Below are positions 1 through 10,391 of a stretch of 64,000 nucleotides of DNA, piece after piece. The number at the start of each line of letters is the position of its first letter. Within the stretch, counting starts at the first letter, position 1. Source of the DNA: Eretmocerus hayati (Eukaryota; Arthropoda; Insecta; Hymenoptera; Aphelinidae); contig CM056742.1 in the NCBI GenBank assembly GCA_029851415.1, positions 56,360,454 to 56,424,453 on the forward strand. Reading direction: 5' to 3'. The notes below the pieces were generated by a model. It was not told the DNA's origin. It did not search any database and saw only the letters and a program-made list of their open reading frames with translations. The translations under genes and the position numbers were made by a program.

Positions 1-386
1 TCGCTGTCTTAACTTAGCGGGCCAATGACCAGGAAGTAGAATCATGATCCGAATTTCTGGCGGGCGATCAGACGGAAGCGTAAGACAAAAAAGATTTTAT
101 ATCCACTAAACATCACTGAAAACTGATACACATTCTTCGATCGGACGGGAAAATGCCCTTATTCCTCTAGGATCAACGAAAGCTCAATTTTGCAACGGGA
201 AAAATGGTATTACTGCTGGCGTTTAGTTCTTGTAATTAAGCATGCTGATGATATGACAGTCTCTGTGTGAGACAGCGAAACTTTCGATCTTTTGGTGGAG
301 GGCCGAATGAAAATCTTAGGCTGGAATTAATAGTTTTTCCTCGGCCCAACCCCTAACCAAGCCGCTATTCGACACCTACTTTCTAG
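1..386. other. Unassigned non-coding stretch
   Basis: No convincing open frame, repeat or RNA gene is visible. The stretch leads into the degenerate repeats that begin near 387. Confidence 0.5.
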
Positions 387-833
387 GTGCGGTATCGACC
401 TCATTCGACTACTCCAAGACTGACAGACACTGGCCAGAAACTTTTGTTTTCGCCACTGAGGATGCAGATACATGGAGATGCGCCACTGCGCGGAAAATTC
501 GGTACCCAGAAAACAGGTGTCTCAAAAATGAAGAATGTCCTCATAACCGACGTTACACGTATTGCCTGCACCAGTTTCGAGGACGGTCCTTGAAACTGAC
601 GTTGTATATATAAATTTATAGCGTGAGTCCCCAAAACAGTCAAATGTCCCCGAAACCTACGTTATGCATGAGATATATAATATATGTATACGTATTCCGT
701 GTGAGTCCCTGAACTTCAAGGACGGTCCTCAAAACTTGCGTTACACATGAACAGTTTCGAGGACGGTCCTTGAAACCGACAAAAGTCCTCATAACCGACG
801 TTATACCAGTTAAATGTCCCCGAAGCTTGCCAT
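387..833. repeat. Degenerate short-repeat field (GAGGACGGTCC / GTCCTCATAACCGACGTTA)
   Basis: Two related words recur in both orientations. TCGAGGACGGTCCTTGAAAC occurs near 578 and 758, with a variant near 718. GTCCTCATAACCGACGTTA occurs near 538 and 783, and GTCCCCGAA variants near 648 and 815. Spacing is irregular, so this is not a simple tandem array. The short open frames on both strands are consequences of the repeats. It runs into a CA/TA microsatellite at its right edge. Confidence 0.6.
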
Positions 834-835
834 AT

Positions 836-879
<44 letters not shown>
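834..879. repeat. (CA)n-(TA)n microsatellite
   Basis: A run of alternating CA changes into alternating TA. Confidence 0.9.
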
Positions 880-882
<3 letters not shown>

Positions 883-895
883 TAGTTATAGACAT

Positions 896-1417
896 TTATG
901 ACGACCAATTTTACAAATATACCCACTTATGACGACATTTTCGGTTATGACGACCGGTCGTCATAACATTTACAAATATACCTACTTATGACGACCAAAA
1001 TTTTCTTTACGTATACATGACTTATGACGACCGGAAACGGCTGTCTCAGAAAACTTCTGTTATCTCCTCGGCGGTCATCTCCCACGAGGGATGGTTAGTG
1101 TTTTGAACGCAAAACGGAGTCTCAGCACACGTCTGTCATCTCCTCGGCGGTCATCTCCCATGAGGGATGGTTTAGTGTTTGAACGCAAAACGGAGTCTGA
1201 GCACACGTCTGTCATCTCCTCGGCGGTCATCTCCCACGAGGGATGGTTTAGTGTTTGAACGTGAAACCACTGTCTAAGCAGAACAACTGTTATCTCCTCG
1301 GCGGTTATCTCCCACGAGGGATGGTTTAGTTTTTGAACGTAAAATCACTGTTTTAACCCCCGGTCGTCATAACATATTGATAAGTGTAACAACGGTATCT
1401 ATACTGTCGGTCGTCAT
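896..1417. repeat. TTATGACGACC inverted sites bracketing a tandem array
   Basis: The 11-mer TTATGACGACC occurs in plus orientation near 896, 945, 986 and 1022, with a one-base variant near 926. Its complement GGTCGTCATAA occurs near 956, 1362 and 1407. At 945-966 the two orientations abut as a perfect 22-bp palindrome. The sites lie on both sides of the 76-bp array at 1061-1360, outward complementary copies at each side, as if the whole block were a small foldback-type element. No transposase or clear target duplication is seen. Confidence 0.5.
1061..1360. repeat. Tandem array, four copies of about 76 bp
   Basis: Copies start near 1061, 1137, 1213 and 1291, each with TCTCCTCGGCGGT followed by ATCTCCCA.GAGGGATGGTT and a GAACG-containing tail. 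The first three are very similar and the fourth is more diverged. Confidence 0.85.
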
Positions 1418-1791
1418 AAGTACTGTATAGATGAGTTTATATATATAGATCCTACGCGTGATGATCGCGCAGCGAGAAAGCGTGAAAACAGACAGTAGCA
1501 GACGGTATTTGAGTGATGAGCTATAAGCTCATTAATTAATTAGTCAAGTGACAGATTTTGATTCTGATGGGAGGTAATAGGATGGTTCCCTCTCTGTAAC
1601 CGAATAAAGAATTTTCTGTCTGAATTTGTGCCACAGTGCAAATGTGATGAGTGGTGATGTGCCTGAATCCTCAATGAGAGTTGTGGCAAAATTACTTCCA
1701 CAGGTTCTCATCATCATATGCTGCAGACTTCTCAACCGAAAGAAGACAATTTTGTTGTAAGACAGCTCAAGCAGATTTCAAAAACTCTATG
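1418..1791. other. Non-coding stretch
   Basis: Only short open frames. Nothing recognisable before the inverted repeat at 1792. Confidence 0.4.
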
Positions 1792-3096
1792 GAGAGCACG
1801 GCGAGTCGGAAACCTGAATAAGTGAAAGTTGCGTGAACCTTGGGGATGCTTGTGGGATATGTTTCGGGATATTTTAAACATCATTTTCCAACGAAAACCA
1901 AAAAAATCCACCGGGGGATTCCAAAATAAAGTTAATTTTTGCATTTTTCCATACAATTTTTCCGGGGAAATCAATTTTCCCATTTTTTCTCTTGTCTCAC
2001 AGATCTGCATCGGCTCTGAAAGATCATCACAACACGCTTACTTGATATGAGAAAGTTTGGTCCTTCGAAATCTTAAATGAAAATCCAGACCAGATACAGT
2101 CTTCGGTATTTTTTTCATCCGATCCTAGAATATTGTCTTGATTGGCGATAGAAACTTACAAAAATGGAAAATTCCGTCCTATCATCGACAAGATAGGATC
2201 ACATCTTCATCTATCAGTTTCGCCATGCCATAGACTATTGGTTACGATTCATGCTCTGGACAGATGATAGCCAGTATCGCATAAATCGCACGGAAAAAAA
2301 GATTGGTTGTCCTAACCAATCAAAATTTGTTGTTATATTTAACGCCTATCGAATTGGTTGGATCATTCAATCCCTTCTCGTTCGATCTGTTGTTATTTGC
2401 ATAATCTTCTTCGGGCAAGAAAACGACTAACTTTTACTGATGCATTGCGAAAGTAACCACGGCCAACCGGTACAGAAGACCCTCCTCGCACTTCTCAAGC
2501 TCCTCCTACGCACAAAGCCAAGGTAAATCGTCCCAATAACATGGGATCCCCAACTCAACTGTGCGCAAGGGGGTTAAGTCCTCGTCATTGCGAATATAAC
2601 TAATCTTCTTTTTTTCGTGCGTGACGAATAGTCTGTAGCATGACAGAACTGATGATCTTGTGAGCCATAAAGGTTCTGTAAGCCTGAGTTGTCGATGATG
2701 GAACTGAATCTTCCATTTTTGTATTGGATGTTTCTATCGCCAATCAAGATAATATACTCGGGTCTGATGGAAAAAATCCCGAAAACTGTATCTGCTCTGG
2801 ATTTTCATCCAAGATTTCGAAGCACCAAACTTTTTCACACCAAGTCAGCGAGTTGGGATGGTCTTTCAGAGACGATGCAGAGCTGTGAGACGACAGAAAA
2901 AATGGAAAAAATTGATTTCCCCGGAAAATTGAGTGAAAAAGTGCAAGAATCAACTTCATTTTGAAATCCCTCGGCGGATTTTTTTGGTTCTCATTGAAAA
3001 ATGATGTTCAAAATATCCCAAAGCATATCCCACCAGCATTCCCCAGGTTCACGCAACTTTCACCTATTCCGGCTTCCGACCTGCCGTGAGAGAGCT
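1792..3096. repeat. Diverged inverted repeat, arms of about 400 bp
   Basis: The left arm (about 1792-2191) is complementary to the right arm (about 2689-3096) with many substitutions and small gaps. Paired landmarks include GTGAAAGTTGCGTGAACC near 1824 and its complement near 3045, TTGATTGGCGATAGAAAC near 2138 and its complement near 2730, and CATCGACAA at the inner edge. The spacer of about 500 bp holds no gene. The open frames at 1732-2050 and 2689-2964 are mirror shadows of the same non-coding arm. It looks like an old foldback or inverted duplication. Confidence 0.75.
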
Positions 3097-3550
3097 TTTG
3101 GCCTCGATGCTGATCAACGAATCAACTTTACATTGAACCATCCTTTGGAATTTGAGCATTGAGTTTTAGTGATTTCAAAAACGCATCTCTCTGCCTCGAC
3201 CTAAATTAGTTCATCATAGATGCTCAGTGCACACACAAAAAGTGAACTTCTGGTTTTAATAGTGGCTGCTGAGATTTGCAATACTCAATACTATTTCATT
3301 CGATAAATTTGCCCGCCCGAACCTCTGACGAGCCTCTTGTCGTCACTGTACACTCACATGCAGGGGTCAAAAGGAGGAAGAACCGCATCACACGGACCTG
3401 ACATTTTGACCTTTTTTTTATGACAATATTCTTGGGTAGCCCTGGATAGAAAAACTAACAATTGCGCCGGAAATAGCACAATCAAAGTAAATCAAGAACG
3501 ATCTTGGAGGTCTTTTCCTTGGGCGTGAAAACAGTTAGTACAAGAAGGCA
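3097..3550. other. Non-coding stretch
   Basis: No supported feature. It ends at the LTR boundary at 3551. Confidence 0.4.
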
Positions 3551-4330
3551 TGTGACGGTTTTGGTGGACTCGTCACGTGCAGGCAGGGCCTGCTTTTATT
3601 TGAGAAGCTCAGGGAGTGAGCTATTGCTGTAATTGTTCAAGAAATCAGGAGAGGGGAGCACTGAATGAGCACACGCTCGATTAAAATTAAGAATGAAAGG
3701 GCATTTATTCAAAGAAAACTATTTACAAATGGTCCGCTGACCGTTAGAATAAATCTAGCCCACGCACGATTATTGAGGGCGCATTTAGGGAGAAATATGA
3801 TCTACAAGCCCAGAAAGAGGAGAGAGAGATTTGCGAGAGGCACTTACAAATATCAATGGCCTTGACGCAGGTTGGTCACTCGACCGCGAATCGGGCACCG
3901 GCCCTCGCAGCTCACGAGATCAGGCAGCTCGCAATTGTCCCAGACGATGATGATTTTGGTCATAGACCACAGCACAGGTTATATGAAATGCACGTACCGG
4001 AGCCCCGGCTAAATGATGCCAAGGACGGGCTCCGGGTGGCGTGGACAACGCGCACGATAATAAGCTTGATAGGCGCGTGCGAGCGCTCCGAAACGTCACG
4101 ACGGAATGTAAAAGAAATGGCTGCGGGCCGAAGCAGCATTGGCTTGCGCCAGGGATGGCTCAAAATACGGGGCGCGCGGGCCCTACTACGGTGCCATCTC
4201 TCTGTCTCTCTCCCTCCTACCTGGCTAAACTATGCAGCAACTCTTCTCGTGCTTAGGCTGTAACACAAAATGTTATCATTACAATATTCGGTCCAGGGAG
4301 AGAGGGAGACGGACTGACTTGGCCGTCACA
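3551..4330 (-). mobile_element. LTR of a minus-strand LTR retrotransposon (3' LTR)
   Basis: This 780-bp block begins TGTGACGG and ends CCGTCACA, an 8-bp perfect terminal inverted repeat with the TG...CA ends typical of LTRs. Immediately outside the right end lies a pyrimidine run (4331-4340). On the minus strand this is a purine tract abutting the LTR, so the block is the 3' LTR of an element reading right to left. On the minus strand an AATAAA signal lies at 3704-3709 and a TATA-like word near 3979. The block is GC-richer than its surroundings. Open frames at 3665-4263 fall inside the LTR and are not genes. I did not find the partner LTR or a target duplication, so the element is probably truncated at its 5' end. 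Confidence 0.6.
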
Positions 4331-4341
4331 CCCCTCCCCCA
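4331..4341 (-). other. Polypurine tract next to the LTR
   Basis: CCCCTCCCCC on the plus strand reads as a G/A-rich tract directly upstream of TGTGACGG on the minus strand. This is the position from which plus-strand DNA synthesis is primed in LTR retrotransposons, and it fixes the element's orientation. Confidence 0.6.
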
Positions 4342-5194
4342 GACGCTGGGTAGCCGGCTGGCGCACCAGCTCGGAAACCTACCTCTCTCAATCTGGGCCG
4401 AAAACTAAAGGGAAAGAGCCATTTGCTCAAGAAATTTGAATCAAAAGTGAATATTCTGATCAAAAGATTATCAGTCGGAAAGTGATAATCAAAAGTGATG
4501 TTGAAAATATGGATTCCAAATAAATGAGATTGTATTTCCCTCAAAAAATGAAAACGCGATCACTCACACTAACATACTTCCCATACTAAATCAGTCTATA
4601 TAGAATTCATAGCTGTTCTTCTCGAACTCTAAGTAATTGTGGGAGCGTTTATTTCACTGCACTGTCTTTGCTCTTGAGGCACATTACTACAGGAAACTTC
4701 ACTTCACGGTCTTCACTAATCCACTTGGTCTCTTGAATTGACCATTGGGCACTTGTAAGCATTCTGTGCATACAACACACAAATCATACTCTTGGACATC
4801 AGTCACATAGCCCATACTTCAGCATTAGACCATACTTCACTCAATGCACACTTATAAATTCATACAGAACTAAAATTGTTATACGATATGGTCATTTGAC
4901 CTCATTCATCAATCTCTATAGCGTGAGTTTTGCTCAAATTCGATTGGCCAAGGGCTTATGAAAATAAAAAGAACATCCTCTTAAGAACTAAACTCACATG
5001 TTATGAATGTCGTTTATGTCCAGGAACGTTTCATTAATCGAACACACTAAGTCGCGCAAAATTGTACGGACACAACCTAACCACTGAGTGAGACTCGCGC
5101 GCGCACATCCCTCGCTGTCCATCGATGAATCTTCCTCTGGAACGATGTCGATCTTCAGCTGCAGTCAGTAGCACGTTGTTGTCTGCTACGGGCA
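4342..5194. other. Non-coding stretch between polypurine tract and ORF
   Basis: No long open frame. By position it would be the untranslated 3' part of the minus-strand LTR element. Confidence 0.35.
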
Positions 5195-7330
5195 CTAGGC
5201 TGCTCCTGCGCCTATGGTGTCGCTATGCCCCCCTCCTGGTCCATTCTCCCGAGCTAAATTTGTCGTGTTGACGTGACACGGTCGTATTGACCACATGTGG
5301 CTCGAATTGGTTGAGAGAAATCGATCAGCTGATCGATGGCCATGGGTTGCATCAAATTGAAGCCTAATACCACGACTATAAAATGTCAGAAATAGCTCAT
5401 GGAAATCAAGGTTAAATTGCTCTAACTGCGTGGACAGCTTCGTCCTGTGCGGTAGGCTAATAAATTTGAGATGGTGGATCAGATCTTTAAGGCCAAAAAA
5501 TTCAAGAGTCTTTGCTGGGCCATCGCACACTGAATTTTGCAAGGTATTGCAATCAGGCGAAAAAGGTGCCATATCAGATATAAGTGGTTGCCAAGGCTCT
5601 ATTAATGTTGAAATTTGGGGTTGTACCTGAAACTGGTACTCTGGTACTTGCACAACGCTCGTGCATAGGTGGAAAGAATTAATGTGGTTATATTTTCGCG
5701 TATCGTGATCATGAGTATGGGGTTCAGCCTCGATCTTAGTTGAAACGAGGTAAAATACTTCATTGGTCGGTCGAGATTGCTCGAACACGACCTCATACTC
5801 AGACCAGTATTTGGAATCGATCTTGTGCTCATCAAATGTCTTATTTTGGTCCCAATTTACTTTGAACTTCAGGATTTGCAAGTCAGTACTCAAAAGTTCA
5901 AAACGCCCACAGAGTGTCACATGATACTGAACCTGGGAGGCGGAATTGAAAAGAATAGGGTTGATCAGGCCCATTTCTCGTCTTGATGCAATTCCAGATC
6001 CAAGAAATTTGACAATCTCATTAGGCAGACAAGTTAGCACTACAACACGCGCTAGCTTGTCGAATTCTAAAATTCTGACTGCGTCTGTCAAGGGGGGACC
6101 GGATGTTCGTAGTAGTGAATGGAATGAATTGATGTTATGCAGATTCAAAAGGTTACAAGGGCGATAAAAATCAATGACATCCACAGGATTCGTGAAGGAC
6201 TTGAAAGATGTACCTTCTCTTGGAATACTGCCACGTTTCTCTGCCCTGATATGATGGAAAGATTTAATTTCTCGTTCCAGTTGAGAAGATACCAAATCAA
6301 AATGATTTTTTAGACAGAGACACTCTGGCTCGTACAACATTTCATGCGCAGGAAGGCTAAATTGGACAAACGTCATGCCTGGCAATGAAAGACGAGCACA
6401 AGATTGAGCCATGTGAACATCTATCAATACAGATGAGTTATAATCTTGCCTGTTAAAATCAATATTTGACGAATAGTCATGATCTGGTGATGTATTCTGG
6501 AAGAATTTCAATGATAAGTGGGGTCTACCCCTCCCCCATTGTCTGTCAGAGTCAAAAATTTGGGAAGAGTAGGATTGAATCGGTCTTGCGATCTGAAATG
6601 GTCTTGACGACACGAAATTCTCCTCAGAGGAATTGCCAGGATCAGTGCTCTCAGATATGTCATCCAAATTTTCAGAATTAGTCAATGACATGGGATGCTT
6701 AGTCTGAGATTTGTAATTGATCATGGGATCAGAAAATGAGGAAAAATTTGAATAGGAAAGCTGCGTGCTCGAAGACACTGGCAATGATGCCACCTTATCT
6801 TCACAATTGAGCAAATTGCAAGTCTTGGTATTATTGACAGTAGCACAAGAAATATTGGACTGATTGGTCGCTTTCAAATCTCGCTCGCAAGTCACAAGTG
6901 CTAAAATGTCATTTCTCCACCTCTCAATATTAGCAGGAGTGGGTAAATTCTGACATCCATTGTCAGCTGGATATGGTCCACTGGAATTATTCTGCTGCAC
7001 GGGAACGGTGGTGTTGGGTGCGCGCGCGTATGTCTCACCTATTCCTTGAAGAAGTAACGCACTCTGGACGCTCACAATGAAGTCACTACGTAACGCATCA
7101 CGGTGTAGTTTCAGCGCAATATCACACAAGGAACTCTCATTCTCCACAAAATCATCCTCTACATACTGGCCAATCAAACGCCGCATTAATCGCTGATGAT
7201 TGTTGAAAAAACTATCAAATTTCAGCTCAAGCTTTGCGAGCGCTACTCGAATTTTAAAATTGGTCGCCAGTTGACAAATATTGCAGAATGTGAGGATACT
7301 TTTGATGAATATTTCTTTTCGATGATTCAA
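5195..7330 (-). CDS. Unidentified 711-residue protein, probably LTR-element encoded
   Basis: I do not recognise this protein. A frame open for 2.1 kb in AT-rich DNA is unlikely by chance. Residues 1-110 are mixed helical. Residues about 110-310 are rich in Ser, Asn and Pro and look disordered. Residues about 310-600 are more ordered, with many aromatic and hydrophobic positions. I see no zinc knuckle, aspartic protease DTG, reverse transcriptase YxDD, integrase pattern or transmembrane segment. The first 45 codons overlap an opposing Gag-like frame, so Met49 (7186) may be the true start. A pyrimidine run followed by CAG just upstream of it could also be a splice acceptor. It lies upstream of a minus-strand polypurine tract and 3' LTR, so it is probably the product of that element (Gag- or Env-like) or a host sequence caught within it. 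Confidence 0.45.
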   Translation of the reverse strand: MNHRKEIFIKSILTFCNICQLATNFKIRVALAKLELKFDSFFNNHQRLMRRLIGQYVEDDFVENESSLCDIALKLHRDALRSDFIVSVQSALLLQGIGETYARAPNTTVPVQQNNSSGPYPADNGCQNLPTPANIERWRNDILALVTCERDLKATNQSNISCATVNNTKTCNLLNCEDKVASLPVSSSTQLSYSNFSSFSDPMINYKSQTKHPMSLTNSENLDDISESTDPGNSSEENFVSSRPFQIARPIQSYSSQIFDSDRQWGRGRPHLSLKFFQNTSPDHDYSSNIDFNRQDYNSSVLIDVHMAQSCARLSLPGMTFVQFSLPAHEMLYEPECLCLKNHFDLVSSQLEREIKSFHHIRAEKRGSIPREGTSFKSFTNPVDVIDFYRPCNLLNLHNINSFHSLLRTSGPPLTDAVRILEFDKLARVVVLTCLPNEIVKFLGSGIASRREMGLINPILFNSASQVQYHVTLCGRFELLSTDLQILKFKVNWDQNKTFDEHKIDSKYWSEYEVVFEQSRPTNEVFYLVSTKIEAEPHTHDHDTRKYNHINSFHLCTSVVQVPEYQFQVQPQISTLIEPWQPLISDMAPFSPDCNTLQNSVCDGPAKTLEFFGLKDLIHHLKFISLPHRTKLSTQLEQFNLDFHELFLTFYSRGIRLQFDATHGHRSADRFLSTNSSHMWSIRPCHVNTTNLARENGPGGGHSDTIGAGAA

Positions 7331-7513
7331 AATTTCATGGTAGAGTCTTTTCTTAACGGGCTCTCTCCCGAAATATCAATTCATTTCAAGTATAAGCCAA
7401 AAAGCATTGAAGAAGCTATTTACGTAGCATTGAGATTCGCTCGGGGGCACAAATCCCTCAAGACTCTTTCAAAACTTGAGATCATCCCTGATCATATTCA
7501 CAACAAAGTATAG
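7196..7513 (+). pseudogene. Gag capsid-like fragment
   Basis: About 105 codons. Residues about 50-80 contain FLNGLSPEI followed by YKPKSIEEAI, matching the pattern FxxGLxxE...P.SLEEAI at the C-terminal end of many retrotransposon Gag capsids. The upstream half also has the usual helical, acidic pattern. No zinc knuckle follows, the frame closes at 7513, and downstream frames are short, so it looks like a broken piece. It runs opposite to the 711-codon frame and overlaps its first 45 codons. Confidence 0.45.
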
Positions 7514-9294
7514 ATTCGAAGCCAAACACTAGATTCCGGGATGTAGCACAGACAGTAGGTCAAGAAATGAGTATGAATACCGCTTCTGTGACATGCGAGA
7601 CTAAGGTTACTAGAACTCTTGTGAATGATAAGCACCATTCAAAATCAATTATATCCAAAGAAATCATCCCAGTAGAGAAATCGGAAATGTTATACAAGAT
7701 TTTCCCTAAAAGATTTAGAAGTCATATCAGTCAGAGAAGCAAAAACCAGGAAATCTACAGGTGACCCAATCTGGACATTTTTGTCGACGCTAGTTATCGG
7801 TGTTCTGGGCATTCTTTTTCTGGGGACGCGTTATGATGGTTTCTGTAGCGCATTGGCTGAATTTGTCCCTCAAACATGTTTCGAAAGGCGTGCCACCATG
7901 ATAAACCAACGATATCAACAGTTGAACCCCTCTTCCCAAGGCTCCAATGATTCATTCCCAAGCTATCGATTTTTCAATGCAGGTTTATCCAAATTTCACA
8001 GTTTCATAACACAGATGCACAGCTTCTCTGATTTCATTCGATTGTTCCGAGATCAAAACGTTCGATCATTCAATATCAAGATCAGTCAATTTTCCAATAT
8101 TTCAGGAGCGCATTATCTCAATCCGGTCTTGATTTCTCAGAGCATTAGTACACGAGGTGAATTATGATATTTCAACGCCCACGATGTCTAGGAACACGTG
8201 TATCACGCTGATGACCCGCTTTTCAACATTCGTACAACCAAAATACCTACAAAAAATTGAGGAGCTAGGTCATTCATTTCCAAGACAATTTTTCTTTTCT
8301 TTCATCTCTACTTTTTGGTAGAGATAAGAAAATTTGTTCAGGTGGACTTCTCGCTTTTTGACTCATACTTTACCTTGGCTATGGAAGTCATGATCAGTGA
8401 TAGATGAGAACTAGATGAGCGAGACCCTATAACTTACATTCCAATCCGTTGAATACTCGATTTTTATCCCAAAATATCTATGCTTACTACTGTGACGTCG
8501 CTCGAGATGATATAAATTTAGAGGGAGCGACGACCGTGATGCGTAATCGATTCATGAATGAGATCTCGCGGCTCATGGCCATCTCGCGGAGCGAAAGCAG
8601 TTATCGGAGAATTATCACCGACACTCATCGCTCTCCTCGCGGTAGCTACATGTCCTGTCAATTAGACACTCGTATACGGATAGAAGTTATTAGACAATAA
8701 ATACCGCTACTGATTTCTGAATCTTCGCTCTCACGCTAACGATGACATTCGGAAGCCCGCAAAACTCACCACAAACACTTGAGTTTGGCAGTCGATCACA
8801 GGTCAATACATCAGGCCTCCGGACCTCACTCGTCGCTTCTTTGTAGCGCGTAAGTTATATGTATAACAAATTGTATGATTATCGTAGGTACATAGAATGT
8901 AGGTAGGATAGAATTTACGATTATTACCTAATAATTTTGGTTTCAGGGTAGAATAAGGATATGTAACCATTTTATATTTTTGGGTCTCTCTCTCTCGTTA
9001 GAAAATAAAATGGTAATGACTTTCCCCACTTCCATGAAGATTCAGTACATTCATACTCCCGTCACCGAAAATACAGAAAGGCCACGGGCTCGCCCGGGCC
9101 AGACAGTCGATTTCGAGAGCCTCTATTGAGACGTGGTTACTGTGTGCAAATCCAGTTATAATTCCGGGATCTTTGTCAATACTCAGATAGCAGACACTCC
9201 GTTTAAAAATCAGTAAAAAGCAGTTCGACTTCGAATTTATTCCTGTATAATCGATAATCAGAGCACGACTACAACAACGATCAAGTGAACCAGA
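7514..9294. other. Decayed or non-coding stretch with short open frames
   Basis: Small plus-strand frames occur at 7567-7764, 7781-8167 and 8449-8700. The second begins with a hydrophobic segment (LVIGVLGILFLG) that could be a signal or membrane helix. None can be assigned. They may be decayed pieces of the same plus-strand element as the Gag-like fragment. Confidence 0.3.
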
Positions 9295-9364
9295 GATAGA
9301 TAGATAGATAGATATCCTTTATTCGTCATACGACAAAGATACACCTACATATTTTTATATGTGT

Positions 9365-9402
<38 letters not shown>

Positions 9403-9419
9403 GAATATTCCGATAAAAT
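9295..9419 (-). mobile_element. LINE fragment, 3' terminal piece
   Basis: A (GATA)n run at 9295-9314 is followed by TATCCTTTATTCGTC. This is a LINE 3' end seen on the opposite strand: a short tandem repeat at the very end, then 3' UTR. It joins the piece at 14634-14984 if the foldback element at 9420-14633 is removed. A TA microsatellite lies at about 9368-9394. Confidence 0.5.
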
Positions 9420-10391
9420 CCCTATCAAAAAAAATCAGCTGATTTATCACCTGCCGGATCACCTGACTAATCAGCTGATTTTTTGGCCGATGATAAATCA
9501 GCTGATAAATCAGCTGATTTTTCAAAATTTATTTATTTAAAATATTATTATTTGCCCATTTCCTAAGCTGTTGCCCCATATTCTGTGTGGTTTATTATCA
9601 TAGATGTAATGAGAAAAAACGTAATTGGGCAATTAAAATTTTGTACTCACCGGGATTTGAACCTCGTCCTTCGACTTTGTAGACACGACACCTAGCCAAC
9701 TGAGCTATCGGGGATGTATCGGTTCAGAGTACAAAACACGTATATGGGGCTCTCCTTCGTTGGGCCGAACTTAGTATGTTACCAACAATGTTTATGATGA
9801 ATAAGCATGCGTACTCACTTGATTAGCTTGGAGGACTATTCATCTTGGGATAAGTGTACCTAATTTGCCCCATGTGTATAATTTCCCTCCACATAAGATC
9901 GTAGAAATGAGCTTTCGCAAGACTTGGCTCCCGATTTTTCTCCAAGTTACAGTACCTTTCATAAACAATGGATGATGTAGGGTCTCAATAAAACAGTGAT
10001 ATTTTCAATATAGTTTGACTCACAGAAATTTTGAGAAGAGAATCTCAAAGATCACGAATGAATCTATCGATTCATGTATTTACAACATTCACTGCGCCCT
10101 TTTTGATCGCCGTGGTCAACGATGAAAATCCAAAAAATTCCTCCTTCAATCAATCACCTACGACTTTGGCGGGAGTGATCCGATCACAGAAAATTTTCAT
10201 AGTATCTTGTAGATCTTTTTGAAACCTACAGTTTCCCTTCCCCGAAGCTCTCTTAACGACCTTTCCTGTCCAAGTAACGAGCTTGGGAAAAAAACTTTTT
10301 ATTACTTGGACTGCTTTGGGAGATACCGAAGCTGCTTACTGTTTTATTCCCCCTTGCGCCATTCTTGTGCAAAAATTCATCGAAAAAATAT
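9420..10391 (+). repeat. Left arm of foldback member 1
   Basis: Pairs with 13650-14633. From the outside inward it has: the CCCTATC end; repeated AATCAGCTGATT-type palindromic words to about 9526; an AT-rich spacer; the tRNA-like module on the minus strand; GTGTACC (9854-9860); and about 360 bp of a unit that recurs three more times in the element. Confidence 0.85.
9643..9716 (-). ncRNA. tRNA-like module in left arm of member 1
   Basis: On the minus strand box A TAGCTCAGTTGG (9696-9707) fits the consensus TRGCNNAGYNGG exactly, and box B GGTTCAAATCC (9653-9663) differs from GGTTCGANTCC at one site. The acceptor and anticodon stems do not pair properly, so this is a tRNA-derived sequence, not a functional tRNA gene. 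Any RNA polymerase III transcript would run toward the element's left end. Confidence 0.6.

Noticed and set aside
3665..4263. Two small genes (66 and 135 codons)
   Set aside because: Both lie within a TG...CA block flanked by a polypurine tract and are LTR sequence.
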